Shown here one piece after another: positions 49,142 to 56,390 of a DNA stretch of 56,390 nt. This DNA comes from Pseudomonas mandelii. Lineage in GTDB: Bacteria; Pseudomonadota; Gammaproteobacteria; Pseudomonadales; Pseudomonadaceae. The notes below the pieces were generated by a model. It did no database searches, had not been told where the DNA came from, and saw only the letters and a program-made list of their open reading frames with translations. How positions within the stretch are numbered: the stretch's first letter is position 1; every line of letters begins with the position of its first letter. The stretch is taken from contig NZ_JAMYDU010000028.1 of NCBI RefSeq assembly GCF_024138395.1, positions 1 to 56,390 of the forward strand, written 5' to 3'. The translations under genes and the position numbers were made by a program.

Positions 49142-50095
49142 ATGTTCAAGCGAAACACCTTAGGCCTCGGTGGCGCCGCCCTGTGCGGCGCCCTGCTGGT
49201 CAGCGGCTGTGCCAATCAGATGTCACAACGCAGCGAGCACGAGGAACGGGTCGAGCGCAAATTGCTCGATCATAGCCTGCAGATCGATGTCGGCGAGCCC
49301 AAGGTGCTTGAGCTGCCGCAACGTCGGGTGAAAATCCACGAGCAGAAAACCTTCGAAGTCACCGAGTTCGAAGTCACGCGTCACTACGATCGCTACACGC
49401 CTTACCAACCCTGGAGGGAGGTCTACGAGATCCCGCTGGGCGCGGTGGCCGTGGTGGCCGGTGTCGGTGCGAACGTGGTCAATGTGTTCGCCCTCGGCAA
49501 TCTGCCGGACGGCGTGACGAAGGACTGGCTCAGCTATGGTTTCGCCGGGCTCAACCCGTTCATGAACGCGCAGTCTCATGGCCGGGCGCAACAGAACCTG
49601 GCAGGTATCGACGAAGTCCAGCGCGACAAGCGCACGGAATACTCGAGCCTGCCGTGGAGCGAGCGCCCAGTGCAGGTCAAGGCTGGCAAGAACACTTTTG
49701 AACTGAGCACCGACCGTAACGGCGTGTTGCGCCTGAACCTGCTGGACAGCCCGTTCGCCGAACATGACCTCAATCATCTGGGCAAGCTGCAGATCAGTGT
49801 CGAGGACAACAAGGACGATGTGCACACCGACTCGTCCCTGGCGATCAGCAGCAATTTGCGCGGCAAGCTGCTCGAAGCGCACGGGCTGATTTACGACGAC
49901 CTCGAAGACGACGAAGTGAGCCAGTGGGTACACCGGGTCAAACGTCTGTCGGAACTGGGTCTGGAAGAAGAAGCCAGCGAGCTGGAACAGAGCCTGATCG
50001 AACTGACCCGCAACGATCCCGAGTTGCAGACCGAATTCCTCAAGTCATTGACCAAGGATGCCGGGCGATTGGTGGCGGATCCGGGACCGAATTAA
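49142..50095 (+). CDS. Hypothetical lipoprotein downstream of proS
   Basis: The 317-residue precursor has a lipobox VSGC (C23) and no membrane span apart from one hydrophobic stretch (about 100-118). The C-terminal part is helical and acidic. I do not recognise its family. It is 17 bp from proS and probably co-transcribed with it. Confidence 0.8.
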   Translation: MFKRNTLGLGGAALCGALLVSGCANQMSQRSEHEERVERKLLDHSLQIDVGEPKVLELPQRRVKIHEQKTFEVTEFEVTRHYDRYTPYQPWREVYEIPLGAVAVVAGVGANVVNVFALGNLPDGVTKDWLSYGFAGLNPFMNAQSHGRAQQNLAGIDEVQRDKRTEYSSLPWSERPVQVKAGKNTFELSTDRNGVLRLNLLDSPFAEHDLNHLGKLQISVEDNKDDVHTDSSLAISSNLRGKLLEAHGLIYDDLEDDEVSQWVHRVKRLSELGLEEEASELEQSLIELTRNDPELQTEFLKSLTKDAGRLVADPGPN

Positions 50096-50104
50096 AGTCA
50101 AAAG

Positions 50105-50172
50105 CTTCGCGGGCAAGCCTCGCTCCTACAGGGAACATGCCATACCTGTAGGAGCGAGGCTTGCCCGCGAAG
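50105..50172. repeat. REPIN palindrome
   Basis: Perfect 27-base inverted arms (50105-50131 and 50146-50172) identical in sequence to those at 20342-20419 enclose a 14-base loop. It lies between the convergent lipoprotein and dinB genes. Confidence 0.93.
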
Positions 50173-50195
50173 AGGCCCGAACATTCAACGCTGAA

Positions 50196-51257
50196 CTACC
50201 GCTCAAACAACTCCATCTGCTCAAACCCGCCCCGCAAATCCTCCAGCCTCACCCCGATCCCCAACAATCGCACCGGTTTCCCGCCTCGATTGAAGGCCTG
50301 AGTCAGCAGCAACTGATAACTCCCCAGATCCCGCCCTGCCCCGGCCTGCTCCAAAGTAGTCTGGGTAAAATCATGGAATTTCACTTTGACGAACGGCTTG
50401 CCTGGCCGATAGCTGCTGTCGATCCGTGCCATGCGGCCATTCAGGGATTCCAGCAACTCGGGCAATTTATCCAGACAACTCACCAAATCCGGCAGGTCCA
50501 CGTCGTAAGTGTTTTCGACGCTGATCGACTGTCGACGACTGTCGTTGTGCACCAACCGCTCATCAATCCCACGAGCCAGGCTCCAGAGTCGCTCACCGAA
50601 GCTGCCGAATTCGCGCACCAACGCCAATTTGTCCCACTCACGTAAATGCGAGCAATCGACGATGCCGAGCCTGCCGAGTTTGTCGGCGGTCACCTTGCCA
50701 ACGCCATGCAGCTTGCTCACCGGCAAACCACTGACGAAGTCTTCCACCTGATCCGGCGTGATCACGAACAAGCCGTTAGGCTTCTTCCAGTCGCTGGCGA
50801 TTTTGGCTAGAAACTTGTTCGGCGCCACGCCGGCCGACACGGTGATGTGCAATTGATTAGAGACGCGGCGGCGAATGTCCTGGGCGATTCGCGTGGCGCT
50901 GCCGCCAAAATGCGCGCTGTCCGACACGTCGAGGTAGGCCTCATCCAGGGAAAGCGGCTCGATCAAGTCGGTGTAATCGCGAAAGATCGTATGAATTTCC
51001 TTCGACGCTTCTCGATAGGCATCCATGCGCGGCTTGACGATGGTCAGGTCCGGACAGAGTTTCAAGGCATGCCCGGAAGACATGGCCGAGCGTACGCCAT
51101 AAGCCCGCGCTTCATAGTTACAGGTGGCAATCACCCCACGCCGATCCGCCGAGCCGCCCACCGCCAATGGCTTACCGGCCAGGCGCGGGTCGTCACGCAT
51201 CTCGATGGCGGCGTAGAAACAGTCACAATCGACGTGGATGATTTTTCGCTGCGTCAT
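50196..51257 (-). CDS. dinB: DNA polymerase IV
   Basis: The 353-residue Y-family polymerase has HVDCDCFYAAIE with the catalytic Asp, the SLDEAYLD motif with the other carboxylates, and the helix-hairpin-helix region. Its C-terminal QMELF-type end is a beta-clamp-binding motif. It performs error-prone translesion synthesis. In P. aeruginosa dinB lies near the mprF-virJ pair as well. Confidence 0.96.
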   Translation of the reverse strand: MTQRKIIHVDCDCFYAAIEMRDDPRLAGKPLAVGGSADRRGVIATCNYEARAYGVRSAMSSGHALKLCPDLTIVKPRMDAYREASKEIHTIFRDYTDLIEPLSLDEAYLDVSDSAHFGGSATRIAQDIRRRVSNQLHITVSAGVAPNKFLAKIASDWKKPNGLFVITPDQVEDFVSGLPVSKLHGVGKVTADKLGRLGIVDCSHLREWDKLALVREFGSFGERLWSLARGIDERLVHNDSRRQSISVENTYDVDLPDLVSCLDKLPELLESLNGRMARIDSSYRPGKPFVKVKFHDFTQTTLEQAGAGRDLGSYQLLLTQAFNRGGKPVRLLGIGVRLEDLRGGFEQMELFER

Positions 51258-51517
51258 ATAAAAGCAGTGTTCATGGCGAATAAATGATGTGAGGGTGAGT
51301 CATACCGGCAGTATCTCACTGACACCTGTATATAGCACCAGTACTCTGAATGTTCTTTTTCCCTTGTAGGAAAAGCACCTGAGGAATTTATTTTCTCAAT
51401 CGAAAGCGCCCTCCCGATAGAGCCACAAGCCTTGCCCTGCCTGCCTTTCAGACCGATCAGCTGTAGCCTTTTTCACCTAAGCGCTTGAACAGGAACAGGT
51501 TTTACCGAGATTGAAGG
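51258..51517. other. Intergenic region upstream of dinB and tRNA
   Basis: About 300 bp lie between dinB and the first tRNA. The left part should hold the dinB promoter; I did not find a clear LexA box. The remainder is relatively AT-rich and has no gene. Confidence 0.5.
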
Positions 51518-51545
51518 TTGACAGCCCCGCGATCCTCTGTAGAAT
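51518..51545 (+). promoter_or_regulatory. Promoter of first initiator tRNA
   Basis: TTGACA (51518-51523) and TAGAAT (51540-51545) are near-consensus sigma-70 boxes with a 16-base spacer, 14 bp before the tRNA start. Confidence 0.85.
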
Positions 51546-51558
51546 GCCGACACACAGA

Positions 51559-51635
<77 letters not shown>

Positions 51636-51644
51636 AACATCAAG

Positions 51645-51673
51645 AAAGGCTACTCGAAAGAGTGGCCTTTTTT
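51645..51673 (+). terminator. Terminator of first tRNA-fMet
   Basis: AAAGGCTACTC pairs with GAGTGGCCTTT (one GU-type mismatch), followed by T residues. Confidence 0.88.
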
Positions 51674-51814
51674 GTGCGCGCCTGTTTTATAAAAATCAGC
51701 CGTTTATGCCTTACCGCCCAGAAACAAGAAATCGTTCTGATTCCGAAACTTAGGTCTCCCCTGCGACCATTCGCCGTCGTTTTAAACTTATTTGAGCCAT
51801 ACTGGGATTAACGG

Positions 51815-51842
51815 TTGACACTCCGGCGTTCGCCTGTAGAAT
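51815..51842 (+). promoter_or_regulatory. Promoter of second initiator tRNA
   Basis: TTGACA (51815-51820) and TAGAAT (51837-51842) with a 16-base spacer match the promoter of the first copy in sequence and spacing. Confidence 0.85.
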
Positions 51843-51855
51843 GCCGCCACACAGA

Positions 51856-51932
<77 letters not shown>

Positions 51933-51941
51933 AACATCAAA

Positions 51942-51970
51942 AAAGGCTACTCGAAAGAGTGGCCTTTTTT
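51942..51970 (+). terminator. Terminator of second tRNA-fMet
   Basis: The same AAAGGCTACTC/GAGTGGCCTTT hairpin as at copy 1, followed by a T-run. Confidence 0.88.
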
Positions 51971-52208
51971 GTATCTGTTGAAAAAGTCCTTTCGCAACAA
52001 TGATCTGTCACTGTGCAGTGAGCCATTCGGGATCGCCAGACTGTGAGTTCAGCGCAGACTGAACCGCAGATGAAACCTTCTACGACTGATGACGCGCCGC
52101 CGCCGACACCCGGTGAGAGGCGTTAATATTTGTGATTATTTTTTCCACAGGGATTGGTAACTTGGCTGGATACCTCCATCCTGTCGCGCACAATCCAAGA
52201 GGTGATTG

Positions 52209-54851
52209 ATGCGCGCCAACTCGTCTGATTCACAAGACACCGTCACAGCGACACAACCGATCAAAGCCGAGCGTCTGCGCGTGCTGGATCGAATCAGCAA
52301 ATATCGTCAACCCATCGGTTTGGCGGTCACTTTGCTGTTGTTCGCCATCGCGCTGATTGCCTGTCGTCACCTGCTGAGCGAACTCGATCTGTACGCGCTG
52401 CACGACTCGATTCTGGAAGTGCCGAAACCGGCCTTGCTGGGTGCGCTCGGCGCGACCGTCATCGGCTTCATTATTCTGCTGGGTTACGAATGGTCGGCCA
52501 GCCGTTATGCCGGCGTGACGCTGGCGCCGCGAATATTGGCATTGGGCGGCTTCACCGCGTTTGCCATTGGCAATGCCATCGGCCTTTCGCTGCTGTCAGG
52601 CGGCTCGGTTCGCTACCGTTTATATGCACGTCATGGTGTGGGGGCTTCGGAAGTCGCGCACATGACTCTGTTTGCCAGCCTCTCGCTTGGCTGCGCCCTT
52701 CCGCCCCTGGCCGCCCTCGCCACCCTCAGCAACCTGCCCGCCGCCTCCGCGGCCCTGGGTTTCTCCGAGACGTTGCTGGGTGCGATTGCAGTAGCCGTGC
52801 TGCTGCTCTCCACGGTGTTGGCCATCGGCATCTATCGCCGTCGCTTACCGGAACAGCCTTACCCGGACAACCTGCTGGTCAAGGCCGGTCGCCGCACCTT
52901 GCGCCTGCCGGGTCGCCGCCTGACGTTCCTGCAACTGGTCATCACCGCGCTGGACGTGGCCGCTGCCGCGACCGTGCTCTATCTATTGCTGCCGGAAGCG
53001 CCGCCCTTTGGTGCGTTCCTGCTGGTCTATCTATTGGCCCTGGCCGCTGGCGTGCTCAGCCATGTACCGGGTGGCGTCGGGGTCTTCGAGGCGATTTTGC
53101 TCGCCGCCTTCGCCGACAAGCTCGGTGCCGCGCCATTGGCTGCCGCGTTGCTGCTCTACCGCCTGATCTACGTGGTGTTGCCGCTGCTGGTGGCTTGCGT
53201 ATTGCTGCTGGTCAACGAAGGCCAGCGCCTGTTTCAGACACGCCAGTCGTTGCGTGCAGCATCTGGCTTGGCCGCGCCTGTTCTGGCAGTGCTGGTGTTC
53301 CTGTCCGGCGTGGTGTTGCTGTTTTCCGGTGTGACGCCGGAGATCGATACCCGCCTTGAACACATCGGTTTTCTGATTCCACATCGATTGGTCGACGCTT
53401 CGCACTTCGGCGCCAGCCTGGTCGGCGTGCTTTGCCTGCTGCTGGCTCAGGGGCTGCGTCGCCGCCTGTCGGCCGCGTGGATGCTGACCACCATTTTGTT
53501 GTTGGTCGGCGCCCTGCTCTCTCTGCTTAAAGGGTTCGACTGGGAAGAGGCTTGCCTGATGACCCTGACGGCGAGCTTGCTGGGGGTTTTCCGCCGTTCG
53601 TTCTATCGCCCCAGTCGCCTGACCGAAGTGCCGTTTTCGCCGCTGTATCTGGTGTCCAGCCTCTGCGTACTCGGCGCGTCGATCTGGTTGCTGCTGTTCG
53701 CCTATCAGGACGTTCCCTACAGCCATCAACTCTGGTGGCAGTTCACCCTCGATGCCGATGCCCCGCGTGGGCTGCGCTCGCTGCTCGGCGCCGCGGTCCT
53801 GCTGGTGGTGGTATCCCTGACTTGGCTGCTGCGTACCGCGCGCCCGGTGATCCACTTGCCGACGCCCGATGAGCTGGAGCGCGCGGTAAAGATTCTCATG
53901 GCCTCGTCCCAACCGGATGGCGGCCTGGCCCTGACCGGTGACAAGGCGCTGCTGTTTCACCCCAACGACGAGGCGTTTCTGATGTACGCCCGCCGTGGCC
54001 GCAGCCTGGTGGCGTTGTACGACCCGATCGGCCCGCCCCAGCAGCGGGCGGAAATGATCTGGCAGTTCCGCGACCTCTGCGATATCCACCATGCCCGGCC
54101 CGTGTTCTATCAAGTGCGCGCCGAGAATCTGCCGTACTACATGGACATCGGCCTGACCGCGATCAAGCTCGGCGAAGAAGCCCGGGTCGATCTGCACCGC
54201 TTTGATCTCGAAGCCAAGGGCAAAGAGATGAAGGACCTGCGCTACACCTGGAACCGCGGCACCCGTGATGGCCTGTCGCTGGAAATCCATGAGCCGGGGC
54301 AAGCGCCGATGGATGAGCTCAAGGCTATTTCGGACGCCTGGTTGACCGGCAAGAACGTGCGCGAGAAAGGCTTCTCGCTCGGGCGTTTCAGTGATGACTA
54401 CCTCAAGCACTTCCGGGTTGCGGTGATCCGTTTCGAAGGGCGCCCGGTGGCATTCGCCAACCTGCTCGAGACTTACGGCCATGACCTGGCCAGCCTCGAC
54501 CTGATGCGCGCGCACCCCGACGCCCCAAAGCTGACCATGGAGTTCATGATGGTCGGCTTGATTCAACATTATAAAAATCATGGATACGCGCGCTTCAGCC
54601 TGGGCATGGTGCCGTTGTCGGGGTTACAACCCCGGCGCGGTGCACCATTGACCCAGCGCTTGGGCTCGATGGTTTTCCGCCGTGGTGAGCAGCTGTACAA
54701 CTTCCAAGGTTTGCGCCGCTTCAAAGACAAGTTCCAGCCCGACTGGGAACCCCGTTATATGGCCGTGCCCGCCGGACTCGATCCGCTGGTGGCCCTGGCC
54801 GACACTGCCGCCCTGATTGCGGGTGGCTTGACTGGATTGGTGAAACGCTGA
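52209..54851 (+). CDS. mprF: Aminoacyl-phosphatidylglycerol synthase/flippase MprF
   Basis: The 880-residue protein has an N-terminal flippase region with about 13-14 membrane helices (residues 30-545) and a C-terminal DUF2156 synthase domain (about 550-870) that transfers an amino acid from charged tRNA to phosphatidylglycerol. In P. aeruginosa the orthologue (PA0920) transfers alanine; whether alanine or lysine is used here cannot be told from sequence. The ATG is 3 bases downstream of a TTG and follows a GAGGTG site. The modified lipid lowers membrane charge and resists cationic peptides and acid. The next gene overlaps by 1 base. Confidence 0.92.
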   Translation: MRANSSDSQDTVTATQPIKAERLRVLDRISKYRQPIGLAVTLLLFAIALIACRHLLSELDLYALHDSILEVPKPALLGALGATVIGFIILLGYEWSASRYAGVTLAPRILALGGFTAFAIGNAIGLSLLSGGSVRYRLYARHGVGASEVAHMTLFASLSLGCALPPLAALATLSNLPAASAALGFSETLLGAIAVAVLLLSTVLAIGIYRRRLPEQPYPDNLLVKAGRRTLRLPGRRLTFLQLVITALDVAAAATVLYLLLPEAPPFGAFLLVYLLALAAGVLSHVPGGVGVFEAILLAAFADKLGAAPLAAALLLYRLIYVVLPLLVACVLLLVNEGQRLFQTRQSLRAASGLAAPVLAVLVFLSGVVLLFSGVTPEIDTRLEHIGFLIPHRLVDASHFGASLVGVLCLLLAQGLRRRLSAAWMLTTILLLVGALLSLLKGFDWEEACLMTLTASLLGVFRRSFYRPSRLTEVPFSPLYLVSSLCVLGASIWLLLFAYQDVPYSHQLWWQFTLDADAPRGLRSLLGAAVLLVVVSLTWLLRTARPVIHLPTPDELERAVKILMASSQPDGGLALTGDKALLFHPNDEAFLMYARRGRSLVALYDPIGPPQQRAEMIWQFRDLCDIHHARPVFYQVRAENLPYYMDIGLTAIKLGEEARVDLHRFDLEAKGKEMKDLRYTWNRGTRDGLSLEIHEPGQAPMDELKAISDAWLTGKNVREKGFSLGRFSDDYLKHFRVAVIRFEGRPVAFANLLETYGHDLASLDLMRAHPDAPKLTMEFMMVGLIQHYKNHGYARFSLGMVPLSGLQPRRGAPLTQRLGSMVFRRGEQLYNFQGLRRFKDKFQPDWEPRYMAVPAGLDPLVALADTAALIAGGLTGLVKR

Positions 54852-56149
54852 TGATTCAACGCTCCCTGCGGTACGTACTCGCCACACTGGTAGTGCTGGC
54901 CCTGATGGTCGGTGGCGGTTACTGGTACCTGAACCGCCCGGCACCAGAACCGACCCTCGAACGGCTGACGCCGGCCGATGGCGCCGCGATGACCCGCGTC
55001 ATCCCCGGCACCACGTCGAAGGCTCAGGTGCTGGTGGCGGTCAATGAAGACCAGAAGCTCAATGACAAGCAATTGACCACCCTGAGCCGCAGCGCCTCGG
55101 CGCAGATCGTCCAGGTGATCTTGCCCAAGGACTGTCTACTGCAAAGCCGCGCCCTGCAAGCGGGTCTGCGCGAACTGAAAGGCCCGGCTACCCTGGTCAG
55201 CGGCATAGGCCCAGGCGCCGTGCTCGCGTGGCGCTGGCTCGCCGAACAGAAGGACGACAAGGCCCAGGCCATTTCGGTTGACTTGGCCCTGGAAAAACCC
55301 GGTGGCTGCACTCACCTGCTGCCGAAAAAAGCCGCCCATGGCCATTGGCTGGTGGCCTGGAACGACAATCCGGACGACACCAGCGCCGGCTTCGTGCGTG
55401 ACCAGCCCAATGCCGAAACCAGCATCAGCGACTACGACATCAACCTGCCGCAAGTGCTGAACAACGAACTGCGCAAAATCCTCGTCGGTGGCGATAAAGC
55501 CGCCGGCGGCCTGCAGATCCCGGTGGTGGAAGTGCCGGCCGGCCAAGCCAAGGACACCGTCACCCTGTTCCTTTCTGGCGACGGCGGCTGGCGTGATCTG
55601 GACCGCGACGTGGCCGGCGAAATGGCCAAAATCGGCTACCCAGTGGTCGGCATCGACACCCTGCGCTACTACTGGCAGCACAAGAGCCCGGAACAAAGTG
55701 CTCTGGACCTGACCGAACTGATGCAGCACTACCGGCAGAAATGGGGCTCCAAGCGCTTCATCCTGACCGGTTACTCGTTCGGCGCCGACGTACTGCCCGC
55801 CATCTACAACCACCTGCCGGAAGCGGAGCAGCAGCGCGTCGACGCAATCATCCTGCTGGCCTTCGCCCGCACTGGCAGCTTCGAAATCGAAGTCCAAGGC
55901 TGGCTCGGCAACGCCGGCAAAGAAGCCGCCACCGGCCCGGAAATGGCCAAGCTGCCACCGGAAAAAGTGGTGTGCATCTACGGTGAAGAAGAAGTAGACG
56001 AGAGCGGGTGTACCGACAAGACTGCGGTGGGCGAAGCGATGAAACTGCCTGGCGGCCATCACTTCGACGAGAACTATCCGGCGCTGGCTCAGCGGTTGGT
56101 GGGTGTGATCGAGAAGCGTCAAGCGAAGGAGACGGCGGCTCAGGAGTGA
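54851..56149 (+). CDS. virJ: VirJ/AcvB-family serine hydrolase, alanyl-PG hydrolase type
   Basis: The 432-residue periplasmic protein has one N-terminal membrane segment (about 10-26) and a C-terminal alpha/beta-hydrolase domain with SGDGGWRDLD and the nucleophile S309 in GYSFGAD. In P. aeruginosa the gene after mprF (PA0919) encodes an enzyme that hydrolyses alanyl-phosphatidylglycerol and adjusts its level. The start overlaps the mprF stop (TGATG), so the two enzymes are coupled as a synthesis/turnover pair. Confidence 0.9.
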   Translation: MIQRSLRYVLATLVVLALMVGGGYWYLNRPAPEPTLERLTPADGAAMTRVIPGTTSKAQVLVAVNEDQKLNDKQLTTLSRSASAQIVQVILPKDCLLQSRALQAGLRELKGPATLVSGIGPGAVLAWRWLAEQKDDKAQAISVDLALEKPGGCTHLLPKKAAHGHWLVAWNDNPDDTSAGFVRDQPNAETSISDYDINLPQVLNNELRKILVGGDKAAGGLQIPVVEVPAGQAKDTVTLFLSGDGGWRDLDRDVAGEMAKIGYPVVGIDTLRYYWQHKSPEQSALDLTELMQHYRQKWGSKRFILTGYSFGADVLPAIYNHLPEAEQQRVDAIILLAFARTGSFEIEVQGWLGNAGKEAATGPEMAKLPPEKVVCIYGEEEVDESGCTDKTAVGEAMKLPGGHHFDENYPALAQRLVGVIEKRQAKETAAQE

Positions 56150-56165
56150 TCTGAGCCGCGCTCAC

Positions 56166-56203
56166 AAAAAGCCCCCGCAGCCTTATGGTTGCGGGGGCTT
56201 TTT
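56166..56203 (+). terminator. Rho-independent terminator after virJ
   Basis: GCCCCCGCA and TGCGGGGGC form a strong stem, with A residues before and T residues after it. It ends the mprF-virJ operon. Confidence 0.92.
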
Positions 56204-56234
56204 CATATGAGCGCAATTTAACCTGCACCGCAGA

Positions 56235-56260
56235 TCCCTGTGGGAGCGGGCTTGCCCGCG
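56235..56260. repeat. Single REP half-element
   Basis: CTGTGGGAGCGGGCTTGCCCG is a REP unit of the family seen elsewhere in the window. Its partner is diverged or lies in TATCGCGGGCCAGCCC (about 56302-56317). Confidence 0.65.
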
Positions 56261-56313
56261 ATGGCGGTATGTCTGTCACATCAATGTCGGTCTGCCGCCG
56301 GTATCGCGGGCCA

Positions 56314-56390
56314 GCCCTAATGCCAGTCAGTTAAGCGAGTAAGCCGCTTTTCTGTAGGAGCCAGGCTTGCCGGCGAAGGCGTCCTTAAGA
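56314..56390. repeat. 77-bp inverted repeat, right copy
   Basis: Exact reverse complement of 21-97, including the REP core and the non-palindromic tail TAATGCCAGTCAGTTAAGCG. It reaches the last base of the window, so it may be longer. Confidence 0.9.

Noticed and set aside
53031..54581. 516-codon open frame opposite mprF
   Set aside because: Shadow of mprF with a Gln/His/Arg-rich composition typical of antisense translation of membrane-protein genes.

Overview
This window reads as the chromosome of a Pseudomonas of the fluorescens group. It is GC-rich, carries many fluorescens-type REP/REPIN palindromes, and its housekeeping genes match Pseudomonas types closely (aotJQMOP, quiP, dinB, an mprF-virJ pair, proS, slyB). 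This taxonomic call is inferred from gene content and remembered protein similarity; no search was run.

Left third (about 77-16,090): an accessory biosynthetic gene cluster. A divergent promoter region near 13.1-13.4 kb separates two arms. The minus arm runs FAAL (fatty acyl-AMP ligase), LuxR regulator, a 351-bp regulatory gap, ACP, an aminotransferase/acyl-ACP-reductase fusion, an acyl-CoA dehydrogenase, a desaturase, a ferredoxin-type reductase, a second desaturase, a HIT protein, a Baeyer-Villiger-type monooxygenase and a small membrane protein. The plus arm holds an amidase and a third desaturase. A coherent reading is: FAAL activates a fatty acid and loads it on the ACP; the dehydrogenase and desaturases add unsaturation; the fusion protein reduces the acyl thioester to an aldehyde and transaminates it to a fatty amine; the monooxygenase or amidase may tailor the product. 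The core resembles the alkylamine half of tambjamine biosynthesis, but no bipyrrole, PKS or NRPS gene is visible. A shared near-palindromic 16-mer lies in both control regions and is a candidate LuxR operator. This is the most likely undescribed system here.

Middle (16.1-38 kb): ordinary Pseudomonas envelope, stress and repair genes. These include slyB, pdxH, several OmpA-like lipoproteins (one with a histone-like tail and WPFG repeats, two in tandem), a serine hydrolase, a large secreted glycoside hydrolase, dinG, a CopD-like protein, a collagen-like secreted protein, two SEC-C proteins, an isochorismatase-fold protein without the usual Cys, a YfcG-like GST, the AHL acylase quiP preceded by a 158-bp long hairpin, and a ligase-associated exonuclease/ATP-dependent DNA ligase pair.

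Right third (38-56.4 kb): the aotJQMOP arginine/ornithine uptake operon, dcd, a cold-shock gene with a long leader, a DUF481 protein, an alkyltransferase-like protein, an AmpG-type permease, proS, dinB, two near-identical initiator tRNA genes each with its own promoter and terminator, and the mprF-virJ pair for aminoacyl-phosphatidylglycerol metabolism.

Both ends of the window carry the same 77-bp sequence in inverted orientation (21-97 and 56,314-56,390). At least eleven further REP-type palindromes sit between genes.
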